A stretch of 64,000 nucleotides of DNA from Bacteroidota bacterium (lineage in GTDB: Bacteria; Bacteroidota; Bacteroidia; NS11-12g; UBA955). Below the pieces are notes generated by a model. That model was not told the origin of the DNA. It did not search any database and saw only the letters and a program-made list of their open reading frames with translations. Positions 37,301 to 45,523 of this stretch are shown piece after piece. Within the stretch, counting starts at the first letter, position 1. Every line of letters starts with the position of its first letter. Made by a program: the position numbers and the translations under genes. The stretch is taken from contig JAEUUL010000032.1 of NCBI GenBank assembly GCA_016787485.1, positions 51,233-115,232 of the forward strand, in the 5' to 3' direction.

Positions 37301-38190
37301 GCTGTGCGGGCTGCCAATTGAGCCTTGCGGGCCTGAAGGGTATTCACCAGCAATCCGGCAATAGTCATCGGGCCTACACCACCGGGCACCGGGGTTATGG
37401 CCGATGCTTTGGGTTCCACAGTAGCAAAATCCACATCACCACAAAGTCTCCAGCCTGCTTTTTTGCTGGCATCATCCACACGTGTGGTGCCAACATCCAC
37501 TACAACAACTCCGTCTTTTACCATATCTCCGGTAAGAAAACCGGGTTTGCCCAGGGCTGCCACGATGATGTCGGCGTTCCGGGTAAACTCTGTGAGATTG
37601 TGCGTACGGCTATGGCAAACGGTCACAGTTGCGTTTCCTGTCTCCCCCGGATTGCTGAGCAGTATGCTCATTGGGCGTCCCACAATGTTGCTGCGTCCTA
37701 TAATCACCACATGTTTACCACTGGTTTCCACACCATAATGTTTCAGCATCAGGGTGATTCCATAGGGGGTTGCCGGTTTTACACCCGGACTGCCCTTGGC
37801 CAGACGTCCCATATTCACATCGTGAAATCCATCCACATCTTTCTCGGGTGCAATGGCCAGTGTTACTTTGTTTTCGTTGATATGTGCAGGCAATGGCAAC
37901 TGCACAATCAGACCGTCAATCTGGTCATTCTCATTGATTTCCTGCACTTTGGCAAGCAGTTCATCTTCAGTAACGGTAGCGGGATAGCGAATCACGGTTC
38001 CGGTGAATCCCACCTCGTGACAGGCTTTTTCTTTGGCCCCGACATAAGTCATACTTCCGCCGTCTTCTCCCACCAGGATTGCAACCAAATGTGGAGGTCT
38101 CAGACCGGAGGCCACCATATTTTCAACATCACGGCGCATTTCTTCTTTCAGCGCTGCAGATACCACTCTGCCATCTAAAATTACTGCCAT
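37297..38190 (-). CDS. folD: Methylenetetrahydrofolate dehydrogenase / methenyl-THF cyclohydrolase
   Basis: Interconverts 5,10-methylene-THF and 10-formyl-THF for purine and formyl-Met synthesis. The 297 residues contain the catalytic YVGAK (Tyr49, Lys53), QLPLPAHI, the substrate loop DVDGFHDVNMGRL, the NADP motif GRSNIVGRPMSILL and the C-terminal TPVPGGVGPMTIA. The ATG at 38190 follows TATCTTTG by 9 nt; an in-frame TTG four codons earlier lies in the promoter. The gene overlaps queE. Both use folate/pterin chemistry, though no direct coupling is known to me. Confidence 0.97.
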   Translation of the reverse strand: MAVILDGRVVSAALKEEMRRDVENMVASGLRPPHLVAILVGEDGGSMTYVGAKEKACHEVGFTGTVIRYPATVTEDELLAKVQEINENDQIDGLIVQLPLPAHINENKVTLAIAPEKDVDGFHDVNMGRLAKGSPGVKPATPYGITLMLKHYGVETSGKHVVIIGRSNIVGRPMSILLSNPGETGNATVTVCHSRTHNLTEFTRNADIIVAALGKPGFLTGDMVKDGVVVVDVGTTRVDDASKKAGWRLCGDVDFATVEPKASAITPVPGGVGPMTIAGLLVNTLQARKAQLAARTA

Positions 38191-38199
38191 ATTTACCTG

Positions 38200-38207
38200 C
38201 AAAGATA
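38200..38207 (-). promoter_or_regulatory. -7 promoter element (TATCTTTG) of folD-queE
   Basis: Perfect TAnnTTTG on the minus strand, 9 nt before the ATG at 38190. Confidence 0.7.
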
Positions 38208-38235
38208 CAGCAGGTGCGGCGATTCTCTGTCCACT

Positions 38236-38664
38236 TCAGAATGCGGACTCCCACTCATCCAGCCATTCAAACCGGTCAAGCGGAACAGGCGGAATCTCTG
38301 AAATCACAGTCTGAACCATTGCACTGGCCGCAGAGTAAATGCTTTTACCTCCGGCCGTAAGACTTATCTCAAGTTGCCGCCGGTCTTTGCCTGATGTTTT
38401 GCGGACAATGAGTTTACGGTCGGTGAGTTTGTCCACCAAACGACTCAGATTGCAGGATGAAGCAGGCATGTGCTGCTGTAAATCTTTTACAGCCAGTGGA
38501 TTTCCGGCGGCATTCAGCACTTTCAGTACCACAAACTGTTGCCAGGTCAGGTTCAGCGGTTTCAGTGCCCTGTTAAACCGAACCTCACACTGTGCGGCAA
38601 CACGCTGCACCAGAAGGACCATTTCTTCATTCCAATGCACTGTTTCTGTTGCAGGACGTGCCAT
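38236..38664 (-). CDS. MarR-family transcriptional regulator
   Basis: Winged-helix repressor of 142 residues. The MarR core is clear: LTWQQFVVLKVLNAAGNPLA, the recognition segment LQQHMPASSCNLSRLVDKLT, and the wing KTSGKDRRQLEISLTAGGKS. It is divergent from the NAD(P)-dependent reductase gene at 38754, and a palindrome in the shared 89-bp gap abuts its -7 box, so it probably represses itself and that gene. The inducer is unknown. Confidence 0.92.
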   Translation of the reverse strand: MARPATETVHWNEEMVLLVQRVAAQCEVRFNRALKPLNLTWQQFVVLKVLNAAGNPLAVKDLQQHMPASSCNLSRLVDKLTDRKLIVRKTSGKDRRQLEISLTAGGKSIYSAASAMVQTVISEIPPVPLDRFEWLDEWESAF

Positions 38665-38668
38665 TTTG

Positions 38669-38676
38669 CAAATATA
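38669..38676 (-). promoter_or_regulatory. -7 promoter element (TATATTTG) of the marR-type gene
   Basis: Perfect TAnnTTTG on the minus strand, 4 nt before the ATG at 38664. Confidence 0.7.
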
Positions 38677-38702
38677 TGTATATACATTTATTGTATATAT
38701 AT
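38676..38702. promoter_or_regulatory. Candidate MarR operator
   Basis: Perfect 12-bp palindrome ATGTATATACAT (38676-38687), followed by a second TGTATATA half site. It touches the -7 box of the regulator gene, a position suited to autorepression. Confidence 0.55.
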
Positions 38703-38740
38703 CTAATTGGATAACTTGCTTATATTGGGTATGGATTTGC

Positions 38741-38748
38741 TATATTTG
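38741..38748 (+). promoter_or_regulatory. -7 promoter element (TATATTTG)
   Basis: Perfect TAnnTTTG, 5 nt before the ATG at 38754. Confidence 0.7.
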
Positions 38749-38753
38749 CTTAA

Positions 38754-39419
38754 ATGACAACGATGAAAATTGCAGTGTTGGGAACCGGCATGGTGGGGAA
38801 AGCCATTGCCACCAAAGGAATAGAACTGGGCCACCTGGTGATGATGGGCAGTCGCAGTGCCTCAAATGAAAAGGCAGCTGCCTGGGTTGCTGAAAATGGA
38901 GACCGGGCCAGTTCCGGAACCTTTGCAGATGCGGCAGCTTGTGGCGAAATTGTTTTCAACTGCACCGGCGGACAGGTAACACTGGATGTACTGCGCAGCA
39001 CCGGCAACCATCTGTCGGGAAAAATACTGATCGACATTTCAAATCCCCTGGATTTCAGCCATGGAATGCCTCCTACCCTATCGGTGTGCAACAACACGTC
39101 TCTGGGCGAACAGGTGCAGGAACTGCTGCCTGATACATTTGTGGTAAAAACGCTGAATACTCTGAACTGTAATCTGATGGTCAATCCCCGGTCACTGGCC
39201 GATGGCGATCACCATTTGTTTCTGAGTGGCAATGACGGCGATGCCAAAGCCCGGGTTTCTGCCCTGCTGCAGACTTTTGGCTGGCGGGCAGACCGCATCC
39301 TGGACCTGGGAGACATCACCACGGCCAGGGGCACAGAAATGTGGTTACCTCTCTGGCTGCGGATTTATGGTGTTGCAAAGACAGGCGCATTCAATCTGAA
39401 GCTCATGGGAATTGAGTGA
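38754..39419 (+). CDS. NAD(P)-binding reductase of the F420-dependent NADP oxidoreductase family
   Basis: Rossmann-fold protein of 221 residues. The dinucleotide motif GTGMVGKAIA appears at about 10-20 and GSRSASNEKAAAW follows; the central DISNPLDFSHGMPPTL and the C-terminal ARGTEMWLPLWLRIYG match NADPH-dependent F420-reductase-like proteins. Bacteroidota are not known to make F420, so NAD(P)H with another acceptor is more likely. A second ATG three codons in (MKIAVLG) is an alternative start. Probably controlled by the divergent MarR protein. Confidence 0.88.
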   Translation: MTTMKIAVLGTGMVGKAIATKGIELGHLVMMGSRSASNEKAAAWVAENGDRASSGTFADAAACGEIVFNCTGGQVTLDVLRSTGNHLSGKILIDISNPLDFSHGMPPTLSVCNNTSLGEQVQELLPDTFVVKTLNTLNCNLMVNPRSLADGDHHLFLSGNDGDAKARVSALLQTFGWRADRILDLGDITTARGTEMWLPLWLRIYGVAKTGAFNLKLMGIE

Positions 39420-39516
39420 AGCCATGATAAATGAACATGGCAGTATAAAATGTCAGGGGTGACCGGAATCCAGCGGATTTTCTTCCCTTCAACCACGCCA
39501 TCATCCATTAGGTATC

Positions 39517-41907
39517 TCAGTTCAGTTCAACGATGGTACATCCATCGCCGCCCATTTCTTCTTTTTCTGAGTGAAAACTGCGTATCCACGGGATGGTTTT
39601 GAAGTGCTGGCGCAGCACCTTTCGCAGAATCCCGTCTCCACGGCCATGGATGATTTTCAGTCTGTACTGACCAAGAACATACGCTTCCTCCAGCCATACA
39701 TTCATCTTCTTCAGGGCTTCATCGGCGAGCACCCCGCGCAAATCAAGTTCCGGACTGAAACCAGCCTGTCTTTCCACCCAGTTGAAGCCGGATATGTTGT
39801 TTTTCTTCACTTCACCGCTACTGGTGGCCGGTTCCACTTCACGGGGCTCCACCCACATTTTCAGGAGTCCGAAGGACACCAGCAGTCTGCCCTTTTTTAC
39901 TTCCAGCACCTCACCGCGGGCCTCGTTGATCAAACTTTTTACCTGCATTCCTGGTAACCATTTCACAGGAGCCGCTTTTTTCAACGCCACGGGGTTTGCA
40001 ACCGGAGGCACAGGCAAAACATCTTTCTCAACCTTATCTTCAGCAAACTGCCGCAGTTTGTTGCGTGCATCTGTGGTTTTCATTTTATCGGCACCATGCT
40101 CACGAATGGTGCGGATGGTGAGTTCTATCTGCCGGTTGGCATCGTCCAGCAGACCGCGGGCTTTCTGGCGGGCCGCCTCCATTACTTCTGCCTTTTTCGT
40201 CTCCAGTTTTTCTTTGAGTTTCTGGTATTCACCCAGCAAATGATTCAACCTGGCTTCCTTGTCGTGGTTTTCTTCCAGCAAGGCGGTAAGTTCATGTTGT
40301 TTCTGTTCCAGATCCAGCAACAGTTCTTCCGTTTTCCCGCTTTCTTCACCAGCAAGATCCTGCACCCTGCTGATGATTGAATCTTCAAATCCGGTTTTGC
40401 GCAGCAGTTCCAGGGCAAAAGACGAACCGGGTTTACCAGCCACCAGTTTGTAAAGCGGTTGCAGTGCTTTGGTATCATAAACCATACTGGCATTGATGAC
40501 TTCCGGACTGTGTCCGCCCCATTCCTTCAGCCGGCTGTAGTGGGTGGTAACAATGGCGAAGCAGCCTTTATCCCTGAGTGCTTCCAACACAGCCTGGGCA
40601 ATGGGTCCGCCAAACCTGGGGTCGGTACCATCACCGATTTCATCCATACCCAGGAGGGTGCTGGGCCCCGATAAATTCAGCATGGCCTTGAGATGTTGCA
40701 AATGTGCACTGAACGTACTCAGGCCCTCGTCTATACTCTGTCCATCACCACAATCCAGCGCCATGGCGGTAAATACACCCATACGGCTGTCTTCTCCGGC
40801 GGGAATAAACAGACCACACTGGGCCATATAGGGCAGCAGCAGGGCAGTTTTCAATGCCAGAGATTTCCCACCTGCATTTGGTCCGGAAATCACCATAATA
40901 TGTTCCTGTTTGTCCAGCTTTAACCACAAGGGTATGGTGGGTTTCTTTTCTGCTTCGTTTTGCAACCACAACAGTGGATTTCTGGCATTGCGGAGGTCCA
41001 GTATCATATCCGGCTCAATTTTTGGCCGCACAGCCTCCAAACGGATGGCCAAAGCAGCCCTGGCGGAGATGAAATCAAGCTCGCCGAGGCCCTTCATACT
41101 GGTATGTATATCTTCCGAGAATGGCCGCAGTCTTGCAGTTGTCTGCATCAGGATTTTTTCGCGTTCCCGCCGCCTTTCTGCATACAATTCCTTCAGCCGG
41201 TTGTTCATTTCCAGACTTTCCACCGGTTCTATGTACAGGATTTGCCCGGTGGCGGATATGTCTTTTACGAATCCCTGCAGTTTTCGTTTGTGTTCCGCTT
41301 TCACGGGAATCACCAGCCTTTCTTCGCGAATGGTGAGATCTGTTTCAGCGGTGTATCCCGCTTCGCGCAGTTGCCGGAAAATCTGCCGTGTTACCTGCCG
41401 CACTTCGCGTTCCATCCGGTCTATTTCGGTGCCCAGTTTGCCATAAGCTGGTGACGCAAATGGCAACAATTGCCCTTTGGGGTCGAGCACACTGCGAATG
41501 ATTTCTTCGATTTGCTTCAGATGTTCGGCTTGCCCGCAGCGGGCCTGAAGGGCCGGAAACTGCTCCTCGCCTTTTTTCAGCCATTGGGCCATACGGCCAA
41601 AAACCTGACACACATTGCGAATGGAAAACAAACTTTCTTCTTCAAAGTAAAAATTCTCAATGCGAAACCCTGGAAGGAGGTGACTGATATCTGCCGTTCC
41701 ACTGAAATCTGCCATTGCCGGACTTTCAGCAAGCAACAATTGCCATTCTGCGGTTTCGGCATACATATTTTCCAATACCAACCGGTCGGTATGAAAGCCC
41801 ATTTCCGCAGCCATAGCCGCAGAAGTTTCGTAACGGCACAATTGGGCGAGCATGCCGCGAATCCGGTCAAAACCGGTGATGGTTTCAAAATCCTGTGGGT
41901 AAATCAC
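39517..41907 (-). CDS. mutS2: MutS2-family ATPase/nuclease (ribosome rescue or recombination control)
   Basis: 796-residue MutS homologue without the mismatch-reading N-terminal domain. It has a core and clamp region (about 1-300), Walker A GPNAGGKS (342-349), the Walker B-like LLGMDEIGDGTDP, a coiled-coil of Glu/Lys-rich helices (about 515-600) and a C-terminal Smr domain (LDLRGVLADEALKKMN, IIHGRGDGILR). MutS2 acts on branched DNA in some species and on collided ribosomes in Bacillus. The start is GTG, overlapping the stop of the DUF4296 gene as GTGA. Confidence 0.95.
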   Translation of the reverse strand: MIYPQDFETITGFDRIRGMLAQLCRYETSAAMAAEMGFHTDRLVLENMYAETAEWQLLLAESPAMADFSGTADISHLLPGFRIENFYFEEESLFSIRNVCQVFGRMAQWLKKGEEQFPALQARCGQAEHLKQIEEIIRSVLDPKGQLLPFASPAYGKLGTEIDRMEREVRQVTRQIFRQLREAGYTAETDLTIREERLVIPVKAEHKRKLQGFVKDISATGQILYIEPVESLEMNNRLKELYAERRREREKILMQTTARLRPFSEDIHTSMKGLGELDFISARAALAIRLEAVRPKIEPDMILDLRNARNPLLWLQNEAEKKPTIPLWLKLDKQEHIMVISGPNAGGKSLALKTALLLPYMAQCGLFIPAGEDSRMGVFTAMALDCGDGQSIDEGLSTFSAHLQHLKAMLNLSGPSTLLGMDEIGDGTDPRFGGPIAQAVLEALRDKGCFAIVTTHYSRLKEWGGHSPEVINASMVYDTKALQPLYKLVAGKPGSSFALELLRKTGFEDSIISRVQDLAGEESGKTEELLLDLEQKQHELTALLEENHDKEARLNHLLGEYQKLKEKLETKKAEVMEAARQKARGLLDDANRQIELTIRTIREHGADKMKTTDARNKLRQFAEDKVEKDVLPVPPVANPVALKKAAPVKWLPGMQVKSLINEARGEVLEVKKGRLLVSFGLLKMWVEPREVEPATSSGEVKKNNISGFNWVERQAGFSPELDLRGVLADEALKKMNVWLEEAYVLGQYRLKIIHGRGDGILRKVLRQHFKTIPWIRSFHSEKEEMGGDGCTIVELN

Positions 41908-42323
41908 GGTTTGGCAGCCGCCGGCTCGGGTTTCACTTTCAGCACCGGTGGTTCCTGAGATGATGCATCCTGCACCGGTGTTTTGGGTTTATTGCTGGCT
42001 TTCAGTTCTGCGCTTTGCAAGCGGGTAATAACTTTCTCCATGGTTTTGGAAAATACCTCGGGATGCTTGCGATACCAGGCTATGGTTTGCTTAAAGTCAG
42101 CAGCACTTACTTTGTGCTTTTTAAAAATAAAATCATAGTCTCTCTCCCAAACTTTGTCTGGGAGCAAACCGCCATTGTACTTGAGTTGGTTGCCTGCTTC
42201 CAGCAAAGAAATATCGGCCATTACATCCACCATCACGGTCTGTGGAATGGCTGGTTCTTCCTTGCAGGCAACAGAAAGGAAAAGGAGTAAGCACAGGGCT
42301 GTATTTTTGCCGGTGATTTTCAA
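41904..42323 (-). CDS. DUF4296 lipoprotein
   Basis: Small predicted lipoprotein of 139 residues. The TTG start gives MKITGKNTALCLLLFLSVAC with a clean lipobox (LSVAC). The mature part (VMVDVMADISLLEAGNQL, HKVSAADFKQTIAWYRKHPE) matches DUF4296, a Bacteroidota-specific family of unknown role. A Pro/Ala/Lys-rich tail follows. A perfect TACCTTTG lies 8 nt before the TTG, which excludes longer starts. It is translationally coupled to mutS2 by a GTGA overlap. Confidence 0.83.
   Translation of the reverse strand: MKITGKNTALCLLLFLSVACKEEPAIPQTVMVDVMADISLLEAGNQLKYNGGLLPDKVWERDYDFIFKKHKVSAADFKQTIAWYRKHPEVFSKTMEKVITRLQSAELKASNKPKTPVQDASSQEPPVLKVKPEPAAAKP
42302..42309 (+). promoter_or_regulatory. -7 promoter element (TATTTTTG)
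   Basis: Perfect TAnnTTTG on the plus strand, 45 nt before the ATG at 42355. It lies inside the 5' end of the divergent DUF4296 gene. Confidence 0.5.
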
Positions 42324-42331
42324 TTCAGGTG

Positions 42332-42339
42332 CAAAGGTA
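42332..42339 (-). promoter_or_regulatory. -7 promoter element (TACCTTTG) of DUF4296-mutS2
   Basis: Perfect TAnnTTTG on the minus strand, 8 nt before the TTG at 42323. Confidence 0.7.
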
Positions 42340-42354
42340 CTGGCAGAACATGAA

Positions 42355-43014
42355 ATGGAGCATATAGCAAAGAATCTGAACAGATTGAAAGGCGACCTGG
42401 GGTCTGCCAAACTCATTGTGGTGAGCAAATACCGGGAAGTGGAAGAAATCCTTGCTGCCTATCAGGCCGGGCAGCGGATTTTTGCGGAAAACCGGGTACA
42501 GGCCTTGCTGGAAAGGCGTGAAGCACTGCCAGCAGATATTGAATGGCACCTGATTGGTCATTTGCAAACCAACAAGGTGAAGTATATCGCCCCTTTCATT
42601 GCAATGATTCACAGCATAGACAGCCTGAAGCTGCTGCAGGAAGTGGACTGGCAGGCAGGCAGGCAGAACCGGGTCATTGATTGTCTGCTGCAGGTGCATG
42701 TGGCAAAGGAAGAAACCAAATTCGGGTTTGACCCGGATGAACTCCGGACTTTCTTACAGGCCGGGGATTGGAAAGAATTGCAACATGTACGCATTTGCGG
42801 GCTGATGGCAATGGCAACCAACACCACAGATACCTCTCTCATCCGAAGTGAATTCATGCAGGTAAGAGCCCTGTTTGATGAATTAAAAGTAAACCATTTT
42901 ACCCACTCCGATGCTTTTAGCGAAGTGAGTATGGGTATGAGCAGCGACTATCCCATTGCCGTGGAATGCGGCAGCACCATGGTGCGCGTGGGCAGTGCGG
43001 TTTTTGAAGGGTAG
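42355..43014 (+). CDS. YggS/PLPHP-family pyridoxal-phosphate homeostasis protein
   Basis: Cytoplasmic PLP-binding protein (219 residues) that buffers pyridoxal phosphate and affects amino-acid pools; no catalytic reaction is firmly known. The PLP-lysine motif is VVSKYREVEEILAAYQAGQR, followed by FAENRVQ, WHLIGHLQTNKVK, CGLMAMAT and the phosphate-binding SMGMSSDYPIAVECGSTMVR. The start at 42355 gives the usual family length; the frame is open upstream but antisense to the DUF4296 gene. Confidence 0.95.
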   Translation: MEHIAKNLNRLKGDLGSAKLIVVSKYREVEEILAAYQAGQRIFAENRVQALLERREALPADIEWHLIGHLQTNKVKYIAPFIAMIHSIDSLKLLQEVDWQAGRQNRVIDCLLQVHVAKEETKFGFDPDELRTFLQAGDWKELQHVRICGLMAMATNTTDTSLIRSEFMQVRALFDELKVNHFTHSDAFSEVSMGMSSDYPIAVECGSTMVRVGSAVFEG

Positions 43015-43016
43015 GC

Positions 43017-43802
43017 TCAGCGTATCTCGTACCCTGCCGTGCTGATGGTAAAGGGACTGTTGCGGTTTACTTCCTGCACCTGCCAAAGGAAATAGGAATG
43101 GCGTTCTTTGTCTTTCTTATCCATTTCCAGCATCATTCCTTTCACTCCGGTTGCCGGCATTTCGGAAGGGCCACTGGTCAGTTGGTTTCGCATACCTGCA
43201 AACCAGGGGGCGGCCTCTTTTGTAAACCAGAAATGGTGGGTGGCTTTGTTGTCGTCCTTCATCCATTCCTCGCACTCATAGCCACAGATGGTTTTTGTGC
43301 GGCCTGTTTTGGTGGCCCCCTCAAAAGGATTTTCCTTTTTCTGCTCAGCGTTTTTCCACCTTCCCCCCTTCATTCCCCTGCCTATTTTGGTACAGAAACC
43401 CCGTTTTTTCCCTTCAGTTTCCATCAACATGAGAATAGAGGAGTCCTTCAGGGTGGTGATAGAAATCATTCCTCCACCGGCACCCATTCTGGAAGATTCC
43501 AGCATTTTGCCTGCAAACTGGTTAATACTGTCATTGAAATAGTATTGGGTACGCACCCGGTTTGAATCTCCGCCTGCAGATGTGGACAACATTGCCACAA
43601 TCATATTATGCTGAAAGGTATACAAGGGTTTGAATTTGCAGGGAATGGTACCCATACTGAAAGGCATGCCCTCCCCTCCTCTGCCGGCGCGCAAAGCCGA
43701 ATCAGCACCCCAGCGACCTGGTCTGCCGGGTTGGGCAAATACTGTTGTTGCTATCCCTGCCAGGAAAAAGAAACTGCTCTTAATCAGATTGTTAAATATC
43801 AT
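43017..43802 (-). CDS. DUF4412-like secreted protein
   Basis: Exported protein of 261 residues. Signal peptide (SSFFFLAGIATTVFAQ) is followed by a Gly/Arg-rich segment, then the domain of the DUF4412/GLPGLI type: ISITTLKDSSILMLME, the TKTICGYECEEWM motif and HHFWFTKEAAPWF. Its role in the envelope is unknown. It is convergent with the YggS-type gene (2 bp between stops). TAGTATTTG upstream has one extra base relative to TAnnTTTG. Confidence 0.75.
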   Translation of the reverse strand: MIFNNLIKSSFFFLAGIATTVFAQPGRPGRWGADSALRAGRGGEGMPFSMGTIPCKFKPLYTFQHNMIVAMLSTSAGGDSNRVRTQYYFNDSINQFAGKMLESSRMGAGGGMISITTLKDSSILMLMETEGKKRGFCTKIGRGMKGGRWKNAEQKKENPFEGATKTGRTKTICGYECEEWMKDDNKATHHFWFTKEAAPWFAGMRNQLTSGPSEMPATGVKGMMLEMDKKDKERHSYFLWQVQEVNRNSPFTISTAGYEIR

Positions 43803-43839
43803 GAGACCAAACGTGCAAATACTATGCTAAAGTGAAAAC

Positions 43840-43866
43840 AAAAAAGGCCCCCGTTTCCGAAGGCCT
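43840..43866 (-). terminator. Intrinsic terminator of dnaN
   Basis: On the minus strand AGGCCTTCG, a GAAA tetraloop, then CGGGGGCCT (9 pairs including two G-U), followed by six T. Confidence 0.9.
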
Positions 43867-43898
43867 GTATTTGATGGTTTTGGTGAAACCGTTAAGGG

Positions 43899-45020
43899 TC
43901 AATAATTATTGAGCATCATGGGCATGATGAGCATCGTTACATCCTCGTCTTTTTCATTCTCTACCGGCACAAGCAGGCCTGCACGGTTGGGCTGGGAAAG
44001 TCGCATCTGAACCTGATCGCCATCCAGCGTGGCGAGCATGTCTTTCAGAAAACGGGCATTGAATCCGATTTCCATATCCTCGCCTTCGTATTCACAAGCC
44101 AGTTTTTCCTGGGCTTCATTGGCCATTTCAATATCCTCTGCACTGATCTGTAGCTCGTTACCGGTGATTTTCAGCCGTATCTGATGGGTGGTGCGGCTGG
44201 CGAAAATGCTGATACGGTTGATAGAACTGAGAAAATCACCGCGACTGATATTCAGGGTGTTCGGATTTTCCGAAGGAATGACCGCATTATAGTCGGGGTA
44301 TTTCTCATCCAGCAAGCGGCAAATAAGCTGAGTACCGCCGAAACTGAAAAACACATTGGTTTTATTGTAATCAACGGTTACCGGGGTATCGTCGTTTGGC
44401 AGCGCGGTTTTCAGCAGGTTCAGCGGTTTTTTGGGAATGATGAAACTGTCTTCTACGCCGGGTTTCAGGTCTTTTCGCGTAAAACGCACCAGCTTATTGG
44501 CATCTGTGGCCACAAAATTCACCTGGTCATTTTTCATTTCAAGGTACAAACCGGTGAGGTTCATCCTCAACTCATCGTTACCTGTGGCAAACAAGGTTTT
44601 GCTGATGGCGCGGAGCAGCACATTGGAAGGTACCACAAAACTGCCATCGCCTGATTTCTCGGGCAGATTGGGAAAATCCACGCCATCCTGGCCTGCCATC
44701 TTATACCGGCCGTTGTTGTTGATGACTTCTATGCCATAGTTGTTCTCATCCACATTAAAAGTAACCGGCTGGTCTGGCAGGCTGCGCAGAATGTCTATCA
44801 CCATTTTGCTGGGAACAGCCACTTTCACATCATCCTTTGCTTCTACCGGCATCTCAGTGGTCATGCTGGTTTCCAGGTCGGTACTAAAAATGGTGAGTTT
44901 GTTGCCCTTTATATCAAAGAGGAAATTCTCGAGTATGGGTATCAGGGGTTTACTCATGATTGCTCCGTTCACCGTAAGCAGGTGTTGCAGCAATTCATTG
45001 GAAGGTGCTATAAACTTCAT
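43899..45020 (-). CDS. dnaN: DNA polymerase III beta sliding clamp
   Basis: Ring-shaped processivity clamp of the replicative polymerase. The 373 residues show the three-fold clamp architecture: MKFIAPSNELLQHLLTVNGA at the start, KMAGQDGVDFPNLPE in domain 1-2, LICRLLDEKYPDYNAVIP, and the C-terminal DVTMLIMPMMLNNY close to the canonical MPMRL ending. dnaA and recF are not adjacent, which is usual in Bacteroidota. It has its own promoter and a strong terminator. Confidence 0.97.
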   Translation of the reverse strand: MKFIAPSNELLQHLLTVNGAIMSKPLIPILENFLFDIKGNKLTIFSTDLETSMTTEMPVEAKDDVKVAVPSKMVIDILRSLPDQPVTFNVDENNYGIEVINNNGRYKMAGQDGVDFPNLPEKSGDGSFVVPSNVLLRAISKTLFATGNDELRMNLTGLYLEMKNDQVNFVATDANKLVRFTRKDLKPGVEDSFIIPKKPLNLLKTALPNDDTPVTVDYNKTNVFFSFGGTQLICRLLDEKYPDYNAVIPSENPNTLNISRGDFLSSINRISIFASRTTHQIRLKITGNELQISAEDIEMANEAQEKLACEYEGEDMEIGFNARFLKDMLATLDGDQVQMRLSQPNRAGLLVPVENEKDEDVTMLIMPMMLNNY

Positions 45021-45057
45021 ATTCCGTATTATTCTGTTATAGGTACAGGTTAAAGCG

Positions 45058-45065
45058 CAAACCTA
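45058..45065 (-). promoter_or_regulatory. -7 promoter element (TAGGTTTG) of dnaN
   Basis: Perfect TAnnTTTG on the minus strand, 37 nt before the ATG at 45020. Confidence 0.6.
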
Positions 45066-45123
45066 TTTCACCCCGCGGAATAGAAATGCACAACTTTGGG
45101 TGGGTTATTCACACCCTTTTCAT

Positions 45124-45417
45124 TCACTTTTCGGGTTTGGGTACCTCTACCAGAATAAAGAGGTCTTCATTGTCCCGCTTCATCATGTATTTTTCACGGG
45201 CGAATTTTTCCAGATTGCGCATGTTGCCCAGCAATTCAGTGCGCTGCCGCACAAGATCACCAATGGCTTTTTTATGTCCGTCGCGCGCCTCTTCCAACTC
45301 ACCCAGTTCGCGGGAGACAGACATGCGGTAAAACAGGTTGTTGCTGTCGAAAAAAACCATCCACAGGGCAAATGCCCCAAACAGAATCCAATACCTGAAG
45401 CGGATGATTTTGTCCAT
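45124..45417 (-). CDS. Septum formation initiator (FtsB/DivIC) family protein
   Basis: Small bitopic division protein of 97 residues. One membrane helix (YWILFGAFALWMVFF) follows a short cytoplasmic N-terminus, then a coiled-coil (RELGELEEARDGHKKAIGDL, QRTELLGNMRNLEKFAREKY) and the family motif REKYMMKRDNEDLFIL. It would join the FtsL/FtsQ complex at the septum. The start at 45417 is 7 nt after TACATTTG. Two upstream in-frame ATGs lie within or before that promoter. Confidence 0.9.
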   Translation of the reverse strand: MDKIIRFRYWILFGAFALWMVFFDSNNLFYRMSVSRELGELEEARDGHKKAIGDLVRQRTELLGNMRNLEKFAREKYMMKRDNEDLFILVEVPKPEK

Positions 45418-45424
45418 GAACATG

Positions 45425-45432
45425 CAAATGTA
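45425..45432 (-). promoter_or_regulatory. -7 promoter element (TACATTTG)
   Basis: Perfect TAnnTTTG on the minus strand, 7 nt before the ATG at 45417. Confidence 0.7.
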
Positions 45433-45523
45433 TTTCCCATTTCCGGCAATGTACACACGGCCCGGGGGCATGTGTAAAATACTGGGCAAACTGAATGCCG
45501 AAAGAATGCAGACCTTTGCGGCG

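Noticed and set aside
37318..38178. 286-codon frame opposite folD
   Set aside because: Antisense shadow; rich in His/Cys/Phe, no domain pattern, no promoter.
39421..39441. GCCATG/CATGGC hairpin between convergent genes as a terminator
   Set aside because: Only six pairs, a 9-nt loop and no T run.
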